DNA of 64,000 bases from Scleroderma bovista (GCA_037178675.1 JAYMGJ010000321.1:124001-188000), one strand, 5' to 3'. Shown: positions 24,129-36,898, numbered from the stretch's first letter. Notes: a model not told the origin generated them from the letters alone. A program made the numbers and translations.

Positions 24129-24650
24129 CCTGGAATCCCCGGTACACTCGATTGATCTTTGCAGAAGGTACTATGTACCATCTCACGGTAAATTATGTCT
24201 TTTATGTTGCGTATCACGATCAGAACCTTCCAGCTATTAGGTTCACAACCCTTTCGAGTTACAAATTAAAACACCTCGTTGTGGGGTGTGCGGCCCGGTG
24301 TTCGTAATATCTCGCCCCGCAAGTACACAGCTTGCAGGCTCTCGTACAAGTGAGTAATTGCCTTCTCGTGGTCACCGCAGTCTCGCGGCCGGGATGCAAA
24401 GTACCACGACAAGTCCACCTGTTCATCCCTGAATTCAGTCGTCAGGGACTAGCACACGACTTCAGAATTTGTGTGACCAACTCTTTATCATGCCGTCAGC
24501 CAAGCAGCATCAGGGATGGACTTCATAAATCCACAACAAATTACTAGGCGTAACAGAATATCAGGTGTCCCCCACACAAGGCTGTTGTTCATTCCATACT
24601 ATTACTAGGGGGCACCCACAACCTGCCACACATACAGTCAACATCGCACC
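24129..24650. other. Intergenic region
   Basis: This region lies upstream of the thioesterase on one side and the proteasome gene on the other. I see no coherent coding frame, tRNA or repeat. It is presumably promoter sequence for the divergent genes. Confidence 0.4.
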
Positions 24651-24877
24651 ATGTCCGACAGCGGCGACTTACCAGTTACTCGGCATGTTCACTCCAAATA
24701 CGTTCGTGAGGATGAGTTGTTGAATATTTTAAACACCTGTCTTACTGGCAACAGAATGGATCAGTAGGGAGCTCAACCATACGCGCAACCGAAGTGTATA
24801 ACTTCCTCGACACCAATCGATATGTGGCTACCTGGTTAGCTAAGCCTTGTCTTGAACGAAAATATTATTCTTTGTAA
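24651..24877 (+). CDS. Possible small two-exon gene of 57 codons, unknown
   Basis: The ATG at 24651 gives MSDSGDLPVTRHVHSKY. A GT..AG pair (about 24702-24755, ending GGCAACAG) joins it to NGSVGSSTIRATEVYNFLDT and on to a stop at 24875-24877. I do not recognise it. It sits 78 bp upstream of the proteasome ATG in the same direction, so it could equally be an upstream leader feature of that transcript. Support is only the open frame and clean splice sites. Confidence 0.25.
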
Positions 24878-24955
24878 ATAATTTAGCAGTTCGACGCGCG
24901 TCCCCTGACATCTTGACGCGTTACAACTGCATCTACTTCTACAACAACCACAACG

Positions 24956-25683
24956 ATGGAAACCTCATTTGCTTTGACCGGAAAGGGCTATGTGATCGTT
25001 GCAGCAGACACCACCGCAGCCCGATCCATCGTCAAAATGAAAATAGACGAAGACAAAATCAAGGAATTGGGCTCTCACATGTTGATGGCGTACTCTGGAG
25101 AACCAGGTCAGTCGCAGTCGAGATGGCCCCAAAAGGGCCCATAAGTATCATATCAAGCTCATCCACGTCTAATGTATTTCAGGCGATACCATTCAGTTCG
25201 CAGAATATGTCGAGCGAAACATCCGTTTGTACCAAATCCGCAACGTGTATCCTCTTCGCCCGCCTGCAGCCGCGTCCTGGATACGCCGTTCCTTGGCGGA
25301 AAGTCTGCGCTCCCGCAGTCCATATTCCGTCAACCTGCTCCTCGGTGGATATGATACAACAGAGAACAAACCGAGTCTGTACTGGATAGATTACTTGGGA
25401 TCCATAGTGGAGGTCCCGTTTGCCGCTCACGGATACGGAAGCTACTTTGCGTTGAGTTTGCTGGACAGGTACGCGAGTCCTTTCCGCATATCGATAAGGC
25501 TCTGCGAACGAGATGCTGACAGCCACCTTTTACAGGTACCATAATCCTGAAGCATCCTTGGAGGAGGGTCTGGGCACACTGAAACGGTGCATCGACCAAG
25601 TGGCCAAGCGATTGGTCGTGAGCCCAGGGAAGTACAAGGTCAAGGTGGTTGACAAGGATGGTATACGGGAAGTCGAGATATAA
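24956..25683 (+). CDS. PRE1: 20S proteasome subunit beta-4 (PRE1 / PSMB2 type)
   Basis: Structural beta subunit of the 20S core. The start METSFALTGKGYVIVAAD lacks a propeptide and an N-terminal Thr, as expected for the catalytically inactive beta-4. Conserved blocks are GDTIQFAEYVERNIRLYQIR, AAASWIRRSLAESLRSRSPY, VNLLLGGYD, LYWIDYLG and PFAAHGYGSYFALSLLDRYH. The end is KVKVVDKDGIREVEI-stop at 25681-25683. Two introns are seen, at about 25108-25182 and 25471-25535. The length near 200 residues matches the family. Confidence 0.93.
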
Positions 25684-26126
25684 TTTTGTTTGTCATTCAG
25701 CAGCGATGTATTCAAAACTCATTTATGACCACTCTTCTTCTGCTCGCTGAAGAGCGGTGCGAGCCAGGCAATGGCCCACCACTGATTAATATCTGCCATC
25801 CGTAATTGCAACGTCCACGGTGATGAATTTGACACGCCAAGTAAACCGTGTCCACAACTACATACCATCGACGCTGCATAGCGTATAATATGATTTTGAG
25901 CCGGGAAACAACGGGCCAACCATGTGGCAGCAAGACTTGGCACACCAGGGTTCAACGTCTTATTTAATACTGGGGAAGCAGCAAAAATAACTTCCGTTCA
26001 CTGCCATGACCATGACGCATACACGGGAAAACGAGGGGATGATTCATCGAAAACCGAACGCACAAACAATGTCCACCACCCTTCAGTCGCTATCAACATC
26101 GATCTAGGCCATATGGTCAGGGCTGC
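25684..26126. other. Intergenic, convergent 3' ends
   Basis: This gap lies between the proteasome stop and the MRE11 stop on the other strand. It has short open frames only and no feature I can support. Confidence 0.45.
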
Positions 26127-28959
26127 CTACCAATCCATAACGGAAATACATACGGTGTTAGCCATTTTCCCCTTGGCTCTAGACGCAGCCGCTCGGGTCG
26201 AAGTCCTCCCCGATGGGGCAAAGGTCAGAGTAGCCTGCGTTGAATCCTTCGCTTTTGACGCGGCGCCACGTTTAGCGGGTGCTTTCTTGGCTGGCTGACT
26301 GTAGTATGTAGCAGCATTATGTAAATAACATTGCTGCCCAATCAACAATCAGAAAATGGCTGGCTTCGCACCTCAAAGTCGCCGCCCGGTTGGTCCTCTT
26401 TGTCGGTTTTGGGGCCGGTTCGTCTTCGTCGTCATCATCATCTTCGATATTATCAAGGTCTATCACCTCCTCGTCTTCGCTTTCCGCAGCCTTCTTCCCT
26501 CTTCCCCTCGCGGGTGCCTTTTTTGCCGGTGCCTTGCTAGCGGCTGATTTTTTAGGAGCGGCCTTCTTTCGCTGCGGAGGAGCATCGGAGCCTTCATCTT
26601 CGAAATCAAGATCCGAGCGTCCAGCGTCCACATCCATCATCATAGAATCAGCTGATGCATCAGATTCGTCTCCTTTTGCCTTGGCCTTCCCCTACCGAAA
26701 TTGACAAGGTGACGCAAGGTATGGATGAAACTCAAATTTACCTTTCCTTTTGCAGACTTCCCTACTTTGTTCTGTTCGGCATATTGTTTCTCGTGTTGAT
26801 GCCTGACTTTGACAAGCTAATATAACAGTCAACAGAACCTTATCTGAACAAGTGCAACCCACCACATCATCGAGTTCGCCCTCGTCAACTTCTCCGTTGG
26901 CTTGCACTCCTTTCATGAGGGCCCTCAGAGCACCTGTCACATGTCTATAAAGTATTGAGAAGTAGATTGTAAGAAGGGACAGGGTGCACTTACGACTGAA
27001 TGGCATGCGAGTCATCTTTATCTACAAACATCTGTATTGCGTCCGACATCCCAGCCTCTCCGAGTAGCTGCAGCTCCTGTGCCGCAAGGTACTCCTTGAC
27101 CAGTGTCTGCATGCGGACTCTGGATAATTTCTCACTGATGCTAAGTTCCGGATCGTCGATGCTGAGCTCCGGCTCGTCAATCGTGACTTTGGCAGAGCGG
27201 GTCGACTTCTTTGCACGATGGAAGACAAGGACGTCGCGCGGATTCGCAATGCGTCCTTGGAACTCCTGGCCGAACCGGATAGGATTTGACATCGCGCTCA
27301 CGCCTGTTGTATCGACCTATGGGGATGACGAGGTCATGTTATGGTCAGATTCTGTCAACTTACCTTCAGTCGAACTAGTGGGAGCATGTGAGGTAGAGGT
27401 TCGTCTCCTTCGTCGATCGCCCTGGCATTGCGATCATCCCAGAGTTTGTTTGCCTGATCGATGAGGGCGTTGACCTATGCGTCGTCAGCAAGGCAACTCC
27501 CGGATCATTGACGGAATGAGCAAACCCTTGATTTCAAGAACTTCGACACAGCAATCTGATCATTGAGGTCGAAACCTTCCTCTTCGGCCGCCTCGCTAAC
27601 AACTATATCCTCCAGTACGAATGGCCTTACAGTCCGAAGCGGAATAGGCTTCATTTCAAATTCTTTCCCTTGGATTTGGAGCAGTGCAACGTGTCTGCGA
27701 GCAATGTGTCAAGATATTAAGCCAGCGGAGTAATGACGCCCTACTTTTCAATTGACTCGCCATCAGCCAGTGAGGTAGCAACCGAAGATCCGGGCTGCGT
27801 GATGTAGTATGGTTTGCCTGCCACAGATTCGGGCACTATCCTGCAGTCGTGCTCGTGGCCCCATACAACCAGGTCCACGCTGTCATCAAACATGCCTTCA
27901 GGAACGGACTCCTGCAATCCATGCCGAACGCTGTTGTTGCAGGGATGAGCAGGTAAGCTATGTTCGAGTGGAGATGCTTACCGGTTCTGGTGCAGCAGAA
28001 GGATATTAAACCATTCGTCCTTGTTGCGGGGCATATACATTCGCACTCGGTTGCTACGCAGTTCGAAATGCATGCGCTGATCCTTCACGTTCCCTACTCC
28101 ATACAAGCCCAGACATGTGGTTCCTTTTCGAAGAAGCACAGGCCTGATGGCAATACCTGCGGTCTGGGCATCTGCTTCTGAGAGTGGCAGGTCGAATTTC
28201 CCCATGTAGTTTATGAGACCCGAGGCAGAAAGGACATCCAATGCACACAGGGCCCCTTCCTGATGGGCCTAGTTGAGGATACACATGGTGGGGTTAACGG
28301 ATTACTCACTGGTCCAGCACCTTGAGGATCATCGTGGTTTCCGTGAATAGAGAAGACAGGTATGGCCACATTGAGGTTCGGGTCCTCGTAGTTGATTGCT
28401 GGAAAGCTACCAAGAGTCAAGAGTTTCGCTACTGTGGTGATGTTGTGTGCTCACTCGTAACCAGCTGCTTTCCCATCGGCAGGGTCACTGAGCAACTCGA
28501 CTTGGACGGGTTTGTCGCCTAGGGTGTATTCGCGCAGAAGGGCGGTGACTTGATACAAACTATCCCTCGAGGGTCTATTCTCGTGGAATAGGTCACCGGC
28601 GAGAAGGATGAAATCAACCTGTCATATTGCAATTAGTGACTTACAGTGGTGTTGTGGCAGAGTGCAGTCGCGTTCTCCAACACACGCATGGGACTCATCG
28701 CAAGATATACTTACATCGTGTTTGACGGCAAGCTGCAGTATTTCCTTGAAGGTGTTGATAGAATCCTGCCCGCGAACGGGGTCTCGTTCTAGATAGCCAA
28801 CGTGGTTGTCTGTCGCCAGTAGAATGCGAACGGTATTATCTGGGTCTGTTAGGAGATCTTGCCTTCATCGAAACAGTGGAAATCACAGCTCGTCAACGTA
28901 CCGACATGACGGAGCGTCGGAGGCGGCGGCGGCACAGACTCTCGACCAGCGTCAGACAT
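26127..28959 (-). CDS. MRE11: Double-strand break repair nuclease MRE11
   Basis: Nuclease of the MRN/MRX complex with Rad50 and Nbs1. The start [14 protein letters not shown] is spliced to the phosphoesterase core: motif [16 protein letters not shown], motif [16 protein letters not shown], motif [16 protein letters not shown]. Next come the conserved [11 protein letters not shown] and [12 protein letters not shown], with the capping domain further on. The C-terminus has a DNA-binding-like run rich in Lys, Ala and acidic residues ([19 protein letters not shown], about 26560-26620). After an intron comes [18 protein letters not shown], near the end. The metal-binding Asp and His residues are present. 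It is divergent from the nucleotide-sugar transporter 332 bp away. Confidence 0.9.
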
Positions 28960-29291
28960 TCTGCTGCAACGACAACGCGCGTGTGTGCACGTGAGTCGAA
29001 TGCTGCGCGAATATTGATTTGTTGCATTCCCCAACACTCACGCTCCTTCACTGCCGCTACCACCACCAGGCCCACTCGTGCATGATTCCAGCTAGGTAAG
29101 ACATAGAAAACCACAGCCTAGGTCATTCCCTTGCACAAGAAGGCTGGAAATCGTTGGTCCCCTGCAGTTCTTTTCAAAGCGCCCAGCCAGTAACCAATTT
29201 TCGCTCAGCTTCCCTAAATACTTCATTATTCGACAATGTCCCCCCACCACAATGCTCGCGCACAGCAGCAGAACAATCGGTTACTCGTCGT
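28960..29291. promoter_or_regulatory. Divergent promoter region of MRE11 and the sugar transporter
   Basis: The 332 bp between the two divergent starts include an upstream ATG at 29236 (MSPHHNARAQQQNN) in another frame from the transporter. It may be an upstream ORF or the true first exon with splice sites I could not place. Confidence 0.35.
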
Positions 29292-30610
29292 ATGTGGGTT
29301 ACGAAGAATGCTGTCCCGCGCTCAACTCCCCCACAGACCGGGACCGTCCTCTTCTACTTGGTCGCTGCTTTGGCGGTAAGCAACTTATCCCTGGACAGAC
29401 TATGTACAGCCCTCTAACTTCTCTTGGCAGATGGTGATGGCGTGCGTTTGCTTTCTGTATCGTTCTCGATTGCCCCTACTTACGGCAGCGCAGGAACAAA
29501 TGGGTGTTGAAGACAACCTCGGCACCGCTTTTCTTCCTGTTCACCCAACTCTTGATCGCTGTGATCCTTTTCCTCGCTTCTCATGCCGTCGGTCTAGTAC
29601 AAATCCCGCTATATGTTGACGGCCAACTCATTAAGGGCCTTGCTGCTAATGTCGGTCTCAACGTTATTGGTCTCAGGTACGAGCATCATGATCATCACCG
29701 GTGCGGTTGCAGATTAATATCCTCGCTTCTAGCTTCAGCAACTACACCCTCAAATATGTGGATGCCTCGTTTTACCAAATTGCCCGCGGTCTGCTGTTAC
29801 CGTTTACAGTTGCCACATCCTACGTCGTCTTGCATACGCGACCTTCATCTCGCATCTTGGTCTCATGCTCAGTGGTTACCATGGGTTTCCTTGTCGGTGT
29901 GTTCATGGATGCCATACCGATATCTCCTTTCGGGATCACCTTTGGTATTACGAGTTCTGCCATCACTGCTGTACACTCCGTGGTTATCAAGAAGAGCTTG
30001 GACGTCGTCCATGGCAGTGCATTGCATCTCTCTTGGTACACTAATTTGCTCAGTGCCGTCCTCATGATTCCTCTCGTTCTCCTTTCGGGAGAGGGCCCCG
30101 CTGTATTTGACCTATTTTTTGGGCCAAGTCCAATTGTACTCGTTCAAGGCGAGCTCTCTGCACTCAATACATTCATCTGGGGATCCCTTATTACAGTGAG
30201 AATTGAGTGGGTGTTTTGTAATCATTCTGCTGAACAAATTTTCTAGGGGTCCGTTGGCTTCTTAATGAGTGTGGCCAGTGTATTATCTATCAAGGTTACA
30301 TCCCCTATTACACACATGGTCTCTTCTGCCGTTCGCGGTGTAGCTGCGTCCCTTCTCGGAATGTGGTTGTTTGGCGATATCCTGTCGGGGTGTGCAGTTT
30401 TTCCATTGCTATGATATATGGAAATTGATTTCTCTCTCCAGAGGACGCATTTCTTCCATAGCAATTATCCTCGGTGGATCTATATACTATACCTGGATAA
30501 AGCATGTCGAGTCACAGGGACAAAAGCAAGATGGAAACGTAGCAAAATACGAGAGAGTGCCGCTAGAGGATGTGGAAGCTGGGAATGGCACACCCACAAA
30601 GCCGGAATAG
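29292..30610 (+). CDS. Nucleotide-sugar transporter, GDP-fucose transporter-like (SLC35C / TPT family)
   Basis: Golgi carrier of the triose-phosphate-translocator fold. Exons join as TGTVLFYLVAALA-MVMANKWVLKTTSAPLF, then LFLASHAVGLVQIPLYVDG, NVGLNVIGLSFSNYTLKYVD, SFYQIARGLLLPFTV, PFGITFGITSSAITAVHSVV, HLSWYTNLLSAVLMIPLVLL, GSVGFLMSVASVLSIKVTSP and ILGGSIYYTWIKHVES. These include the KYVxxSFYQxxR and KxTSPxTHxVS signatures shared with GDP-fucose transporters. About ten membrane segments. A C-terminal acidic tail ends NGTPTKPE-stop at 30608-30610. Substrate specificity is inferred from resemblance only. The start at 29292 is the first in-frame ATG; an upstream exon is possible. Confidence 0.75.
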
Positions 30611-30947
30611 AACCGGTCCTGTCTATCGTATCGACTGCTACACACTTGTTTGGACTCTATCCGTCACTATAGTTCTGTATCTTAATCACCCTCTTTACAT
30701 AACATGGTAGCAGGTGCGAGCAGGTTCGATTTTGTTCCAGAAAATCAAGTTCAGCGAGTGTGGGACCTTTGTGTGGCTTGAAGCGTTTGTATTTCCATTT
30801 CATTATCCACTTCCACTCATATCATGCTCGCCCTGGGCGTTCACATTCCACCCACTCTGCGGGTACTTCAAGTCGCTGCACCTAACGTATTCTTTCAGTC
30901 GCACACCTCTTCCTGAACACGCTTCCTTCTTGTGCATCGCGGTGATA
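30611..30947. other. Intergenic, promoter of the Hikeshi gene
   Basis: This 337 bp gap separates two genes in the same direction. No coding or RNA feature is visible. Confidence 0.4.
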
Positions 30948-31702
30948 ATGTTCGGATGCTGTGTTGCTGGCCGTCTCCTGCAAACCAATCTCCAGCAGAT
31001 CGATGATACTCATGCGCTCTTTGACATCCCAGCGGCGGAGAAGGTCAATCACATCTGCGTATTCTTGTTGGGAACAAGTATGTCTAATCCTTCCGAGATA
31101 CTCGGTCACTGAGATCAGATCTGCGCTGTATAGTTCCCTTCCCTGATGGATACGGTTGCACGGTCCACTTCTTCTGGCCCGGAAAAGGCTCACAGATTCT
31201 CGGAATGTGAGTGTTTGGATCAGACTTGTCTGTCATTCAAATCAGCTTGATGAGCGTTGAGATCAGGTTGTCCAACGAGAAGCCTTCCGCCATATTCCGC
31301 CTACGTTCCAATTTCTCTGCACCGGTATCTGGAATGAGCACTCCTTCCGCATTCGCTGCTGCTACATCCTCCTCTACCGGTGCAGTCACCGCTATCCTCG
31401 GCTTCTCGATCGAACCACTGGAGGCAATCGCAGCCCAGATGGCCACGCTGCCAGCCAACGCGATTAATGCTGCACTAAACGAAGCAGCAGCCACACCGTC
31501 TTCGTCACTCACGAGATCTGTAGACATCAGTGCACTGGCGGAGAAAGTAGCGAGGCACTTGTTCAACTACGTATCGGGATTTTCGGGACAGAACATCGGC
31601 CCGGACAGTGTCGTTCCAATGAGCGTCATCGCTCGTTGGTACGAGAACTTCCTGGGTAAACTTAGGGCAGGCGGAGCGGCATTCTTGGACAGAACAGAGT
31701 AG
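30948..31702 (+). CDS. OPI10: Hikeshi / OPI10 family nuclear import protein
   Basis: Imports Hsp70 into the nucleus during heat stress in characterised members; yeast OPI10 affects inositol regulation. Exon 1 gives MFGCCVAGRLLQTNLQQID and FDIPAAEKVNHICVFLLGT. A short intron (about 31079-31138) leads to PFPDGYGCTVHFFWPGKGSQ, whose FPxG-binding N-terminal domain signature is clear. A second intron leads to LSNEKPSAIFRLRSNFS, then GAVTAILGFSIEPLEAIAAQ. The end is VIARWYENFLGKLRAGG...RTE-stop. The length near 210 residues fits. Confidence 0.9.
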
Positions 31703-32354
31703 CGACGTGTGCTGTTCTCTGTTCTCGGAGTTTACATGTAAGACGTTTCGGGGGACGAGATCTTGGTGTGTACTGTATACAAATGAAATTCTTACCTACT
31801 GAGTGACTTCAACTTGCCTTTAACTGTCCTGGTCACTTGGTAGAAGCAGAAGACATCCAGAGCCACCTCCAAGGTTCTTCATGAATTCTGTATGAATAGG
31901 GCGAAGCCTTGCCCCTCTTTGGTCGCGCCGTGCACCCGCATCACCACAGTACTTGTGGCCATCTATAGCTTGTTAAAGCACGAACCTGATAGAGCCATTG
32001 CTCTAGGGCCGTGGAGTACTCCCATCATTAGACTCTATATTTAGATTCCTGGATGTAAGAGGCGCAATACCGACAGAAGTGTGATTTATCACACCATCGA
32101 GGTTTCTCGAGGAAAGTGCATCTGCAAAACATAGCCTCGCAAGTATTGAGAGTAGTCCCCGTGTGGACCTGCTAGTGAAGCTGATACATTTTACATACTG
32201 AGTTACATACTGATTGAGACGCCATCAACTCATATGTTGAGCGTCTGCTTGAGCCTTGAGCCGATTTGACGCGCGTTGTTTCCTTGCAGCGAACGGCTCA
32301 ACGTCACAGAGCATTCCCCGACCTTGGAGGGCACGGTGCACCTAAACTTGTTCG
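31703..32354. other. Intergenic region of 650 bp
   Basis: No open frame with family character, tRNA-like fold or repeat is seen. It should contain the Hikeshi 3' UTR and the HMG-CoA lyase promoter. Confidence 0.45.
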
Positions 32355-33621
32355 ATGAAGTTTCATCCATTACCATCGAGACAGATTTCGTCCTGTCTTC
32401 GGAATGCGCTGTGTCATTCTCCACGTCGATTGGCTTCTTCCAACTCTGTGAGGATAGTTGAAGTCGGTCCGCGGGATGGCCTACAGAACGAACCGCGCCC
32501 CATTTCTCCCTCCACAAAAGCCGAACTAATAAACAGGCTCGCTCGTGCTGGAATGCGGGATATTGAGGCAGGCAGCTTCGTCAGCCCAAAGTGGGTTCCA
32601 CAGGTCAGTGCGCCATCCATTGCAAACACTGAGTCGTCCGCTCCATGTCATTCAGATGGCTGGCACAGCTGAGGTTCTGTCTTTGGTCGAACCTGTAGCC
32701 AACACGAACTACTCCATACTCGTACCTAATCAGAAGGGCCTCGACGGTGTCCTCGCCCTTCTCTCTGGTAGCTCCCCACCGCCTGTCACGGAAATAGCAG
32801 TATTCACCTCAGCAACTGACGGTTTTGGGAAAGCTAATACCAATACTACCACGTCTGAGTCCTTGGCTCGTCTTGCTCCTGTAGTGCGTTCGGCTCTCGC
32901 CGCAGGGATGAAAGTGCGCGGGTATGTCTCCGTTGTCATAACGTGTCCATACTCGGGGAGGGTGGACCCAAGGAGAGTGCGAGACGCCTCCCGCGAATTG
33001 TTGCAAATGGGCTGTTATGAGGTTAGTCTTGGTGATACCACTGGCACGGGTACGCCGGCGAGTGTTCGAGCAGTACTAGAGGAGGTAGCAAAGGACATCG
33101 ATGTTAGCTTGTTAGCAGGCCACGTGAGTCGTTGTCGATGGCAGCACGTCGTAAAATTGTAAATTCGCTGACACGATGTAGTTCCATGATACCAACGGGA
33201 CGGCACTTGCCAACATCCAGACTGCTCTTGATTTTGGCCTAAGGACCTTCGATGCATCTGTGGGAGGCTTGGGGGGCTGCCCGTACTCGCCAGGTGCAAC
33301 CGGAAATGTAGCCACGGAAGACGTCGTGTATGGTCTCACTGGCGAGAGCTCGTACGGTGATGTGCGCGAGCCTTACTCAGGTCTGTGTCTACATTAGTGG
33401 TGAGGTCGAGCATGGATGGTGCTTAACAATCTGCAGATACACCCGCAGTAAGTGGGCCTGTGTGGGATCTTGGATCCGTGTCTCTCCCTTTACTAGCAGA
33501 GACTGGGGCATGGATCTCTGGGATCCTTGGGCGGGAGACCACGAGTCGGGCGGGCAAAGCATTTTTAGCCCGTAAAGAACGGGAGCGAAAGTTGGCGGAA
33601 AAGGCTCAGGCTAAGCTCTGA
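32355..33621 (+). CDS. Hydroxymethylglutaryl-CoA lyase
   Basis: Cleaves HMG-CoA to acetoacetate and acetyl-CoA in leucine breakdown. The start [19 protein letters not shown] is basic and Ser-rich, a likely mitochondrial presequence. The TIM-barrel begins [19 protein letters not shown], with metal-binding Asp. Next come [74 protein letters not shown] and the signature [20 protein letters not shown] with the catalytic Cys. It ends [12 protein letters not shown] at 33619-33621. Introns are seen at 32604-32655, 33124-33181 and in the 3' part near 33357-33436. All key residues are kept. Confidence 0.93.
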
Positions 33622-34023
33622 AAAGGGCGACTTACAAAAGTGGTCATTGTGATCCACTGACGTTTTTGTAAAATATCTGTGTAGTGGCAATTTAACAGGC
33701 CTTTCCAGACTCCCTGTAGGTAAGGCGTATGTATCCTCTGCCATCAATACCATAGCCAACTTGGCATCAGTTTCGTAAATCTGGTAAGTCTAGCCATCCA
33801 AGGTACATACTGTCATTGCAGGAAAAGTTGAACGAAAGGGAGTAACCTGAAGTTCGTTGGACTGAGTGCACTACGTGATTCTTGCAAGCAGAACTAATTT
33901 TTTGCATGTAGAAGGGTTCACATGAAAAGAGATAGCAGGCAACTTATTACACAACATAAGACTACTTTCAGGCCCGTCGATATAAAACCCTGGAGCCCTG
34001 TCACAAAACAAGGCTGCAACATT
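33622..34023. other. Intergenic, convergent 3' ends
   Basis: This gap lies between the HMG-CoA lyase and CWC22 stops on opposite strands. Nothing beyond 3' untranslated sequence can be supported. Confidence 0.45.
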
Positions 34024-36898
34024 TTATCTTCTCCGATCATCATACTCCCTCTCATCCGATCTGCGTCTCCTACCTGGACTGGGAGATCTGTCCCTGTAAC
34101 TCTCACGATACCTATCGCCGTTTCTTGTATCCCTCCCATGGTGCCCCTTTTCCCTCTCGCGCTCTCGCGCTGGATAGCGATCACGCGAGTCGTCTCTCCT
34201 CTGACGCCCATAACCATCTTCCCGGTCCTTCGCTTGTTCACGACCATCTTCCCGGCGATGATGCGGGGGCAAGTCGTGTCTACTTGTCCCACGATCGTCT
34301 CTGTATCGACGAGGTTGCGACGGGGACCTGCGTGGCGATGGAGAACGCAAAGGTGGAGAGGGCGTACGCGACTCGTCGCGCTGGCGCCTGTCCCGATTAT
34401 GCTCACGATCCCGGTCACGACGCCCGCCATATTCGCGGTCACGTCCCTGAGTGGGGTAGACCGCCTTCTCCCGTCTATAGTCGCGGGACCTTTCTGGACT
34501 GCGTTCTCGAGCCTGGTCTCGGTCCCGGTCGCGATTGTGGTCTCGCTGAGGGGGAGAAGTGTATCGAGCACGGCGTCGGGAGTCGATGGAAGACTCGGTA
34601 GTATCCGACGCTGAATCAGAATCGTCTGTATCCGAGTCTGAATCCGAGTCCGAGTCCGATGAATCAGAATCGGAGGATTCTTGTTCCAGCATTGCACGGC
34701 GTTGTTCCATGATCAGGCGTGGGGCATTCTATGGAAAGCGATCAGTGGTTGCAAAATATGGGAGCACACCAAGCATTACCTTTAGGTACTCCCTCATGTC
34801 CTCGGTCAATATCCCAAGGCCAATACTGGTGAAATAGTTGATAGAGAAGCGCGTGTCCTTCGGGTTGTCCGTGGGGAACATGTATTTGCATGCCGCCCTA
34901 ACCTCCTCATCCTTGAATCGCTCTGCCAGTGCTTTCAAACCCATACTCTCCATCATTTCCTGCATCATAATCTTGATAAAAATACGAGAACTTGAGGTTG
35001 TCTCTTCCTCATTCATTTTGATGGAACCGAGGATGACCCAGGAAATGGCATCATTCGCGAACATGTGCCCAAAGAAACGTGCAATGTTGCGGAGTCGGTT
35101 TGTCTCGTAACGGTGAATGGTGTGGTAGTAGTTATTAAATGCTTGCTCGATACACTCCATCCACACTCGATTGAGTCGGCTGAACCGTTCTCCTACCAGA
35201 CCGTAGAAATTCGAGTAAGAACGTTCCTGTGAGCAACACTCGATAACCATGTTGATGAGCTCGATCTAAGCAAAAACATGAGTCTGAGAAAATTCTAGCA
35301 CACGAGGTTGCAGAACTTGCCTCTTCGCCTTCACTGATTTGAACTTTCAAGAGCTTGTGAACCGCTTCTTCATAGTTGAGAGCGTTCATGATTGTCAAAT
35401 ATATCATTCGTCGAAGGTTAACCAAGTTAGTTTCTGTCTGATCCAGAATGCCTTCCTGCTCCTCAACTAAGAAAAGGTCAGAAACCGAGCTGACGAACAA
35501 GGCGCCAACCCTACCTTCTTCCTCCTCACCGCTCGATTCCTCCTCTGAACCAGATTCATCCTCGGAATCTTCACCAAGGATCTCAGCTTTGATGGCTTTA
35601 TACTTTTCCTCGTTCTCCAAGTAGTTCGGGTCGAACTTGAAGATATCTGTACAAGAGTTACAGCCATCAAGGACAACAGTACACAACAGCAACTTACTTA
35701 GTCCTTCCTGCACTTGCAATTCCTCTTCGAGACGTATATGGTGCGTAATCTGCTCTTCATCCTCCACAAGGTCCAGCCCCTCTGGAATGATTGGGTTATC
35801 CTTGTACTTATCTTTCCGGACTTGCATGAGTACTTCTATCATATACTGCACCCTCTGGCTGATGGTTCCTTCATTCAGAACATCACGGAAACGATCATAG
35901 ACAAGGGCATTTGCTTTTGGCGAATTTTCTGTCAGGAATGCACCGACTTCGCGCATGAAACCAACAGCAATCTCGATGGAGTCGTCGGTAGGACGTTCTA
36001 GAAGGAAAATGAGGATTTCCAGCGCAATAATTTCGTGTGCAACAGCCTGGTTCACGAGATGGGCAATAAAGGTCGTCGAGGAGTGGCACACAGTCTATGG
36101 AAAAAAATAAATGAATGACTGAAACCAGGCGGGAGTGAATTATTCACTCACTTTGTCATTCCGTTTGAAGGCTCGCCTGAACTGACTTATGAGTCGGGTA
36201 AGAACAAGTTCTCCCACTTGTGGAAGTTTCGTGTTTATGATGGCAACCAAAGCAGCAAAGACGGGCGTAAATGGTAAACTGGCCGCCTGCGCCTTCATGA
36301 CACTGCGTGCGAACAACCCCCGTCCTCGAATGAGATTTTCCGAAAATAACTCTGGAATGACTTGTTTTATATTGGCGACGTTCACTCGGTTGACGATACC
36401 GGTAATTGATTTGCGCAGAGCGTCCCAGGTCATCCGTTGGTATTCTTGACTGGACTTGTCAGATGCAGCAGTGGCCTGCATAGCACGAAGTCGAGCGGGA
36501 GGAATATACACGCCGCCAGACCGAGAGTTTGCAATGAGTTTTTGGAACTCGGCGTGTTTATCCGCTTGTTCCTGCGCAGCGTCCTGTTCCTTGGGCTTAG
36601 AGGCCTTATCAAGCTCGACTGCCGCCATACGAGCTGCCAGCTCCCGCTCTCGTTGCGCACGACGAACTGGGTCCACATCTTTTACCTTGGGTAAGTCGAG
36701 CTTTACTCCTGGTGGTGGTGGTGGTGGAGAACGTGACCTTCTTCGATTGGAAGGCGGAAGGCCACCAGAGCCATTGGGAGAAGGCGAGCGCGATCTGTAC
36801 AGCTGTTAGTAATGTAGAGTATGGTATTTAAACGCCTACCTCTTCCTTCCGGCGACTCTACCAGAATCTGCTGGGGTCAGCGTTGCAACTGTCGCCAT
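34024..36898 (-). CDS. CWC22: Pre-mRNA splicing factor CWC22
   Basis: Spliceosome component that recruits eIF4A3 to deposit the exon junction complex. The start [19 protein letters not shown] is followed by a Pro/Arg-rich leader, then [16 protein letters not shown] and the MIF4G domain ([20 protein letters not shown] through [20 protein letters not shown] and [19 protein letters not shown]). After an acidic linker ([19 protein letters not shown]) comes the MA3 domain ([20 protein letters not shown] to [20 protein letters not shown]). The C-terminus is about 220 residues, first Ser-Asp alternating, then rich in Arg/Asp/Ser pairs, ending [15 protein letters not shown] at 34024. Eight or so introns. 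The long RD/RS tail suggests phosphorylation and RNA contacts. Shares a 163-bp promoter region with DUS3. Confidence 0.92.

Noticed and set aside
33922..34614. Long plus-strand and alternative minus-strand frames opposite the CWC22 tail
   Set aside because: They are by-products of the repetitive Arg/Asp/Ser codons of the CWC22 C-terminus, where several frames stay open.
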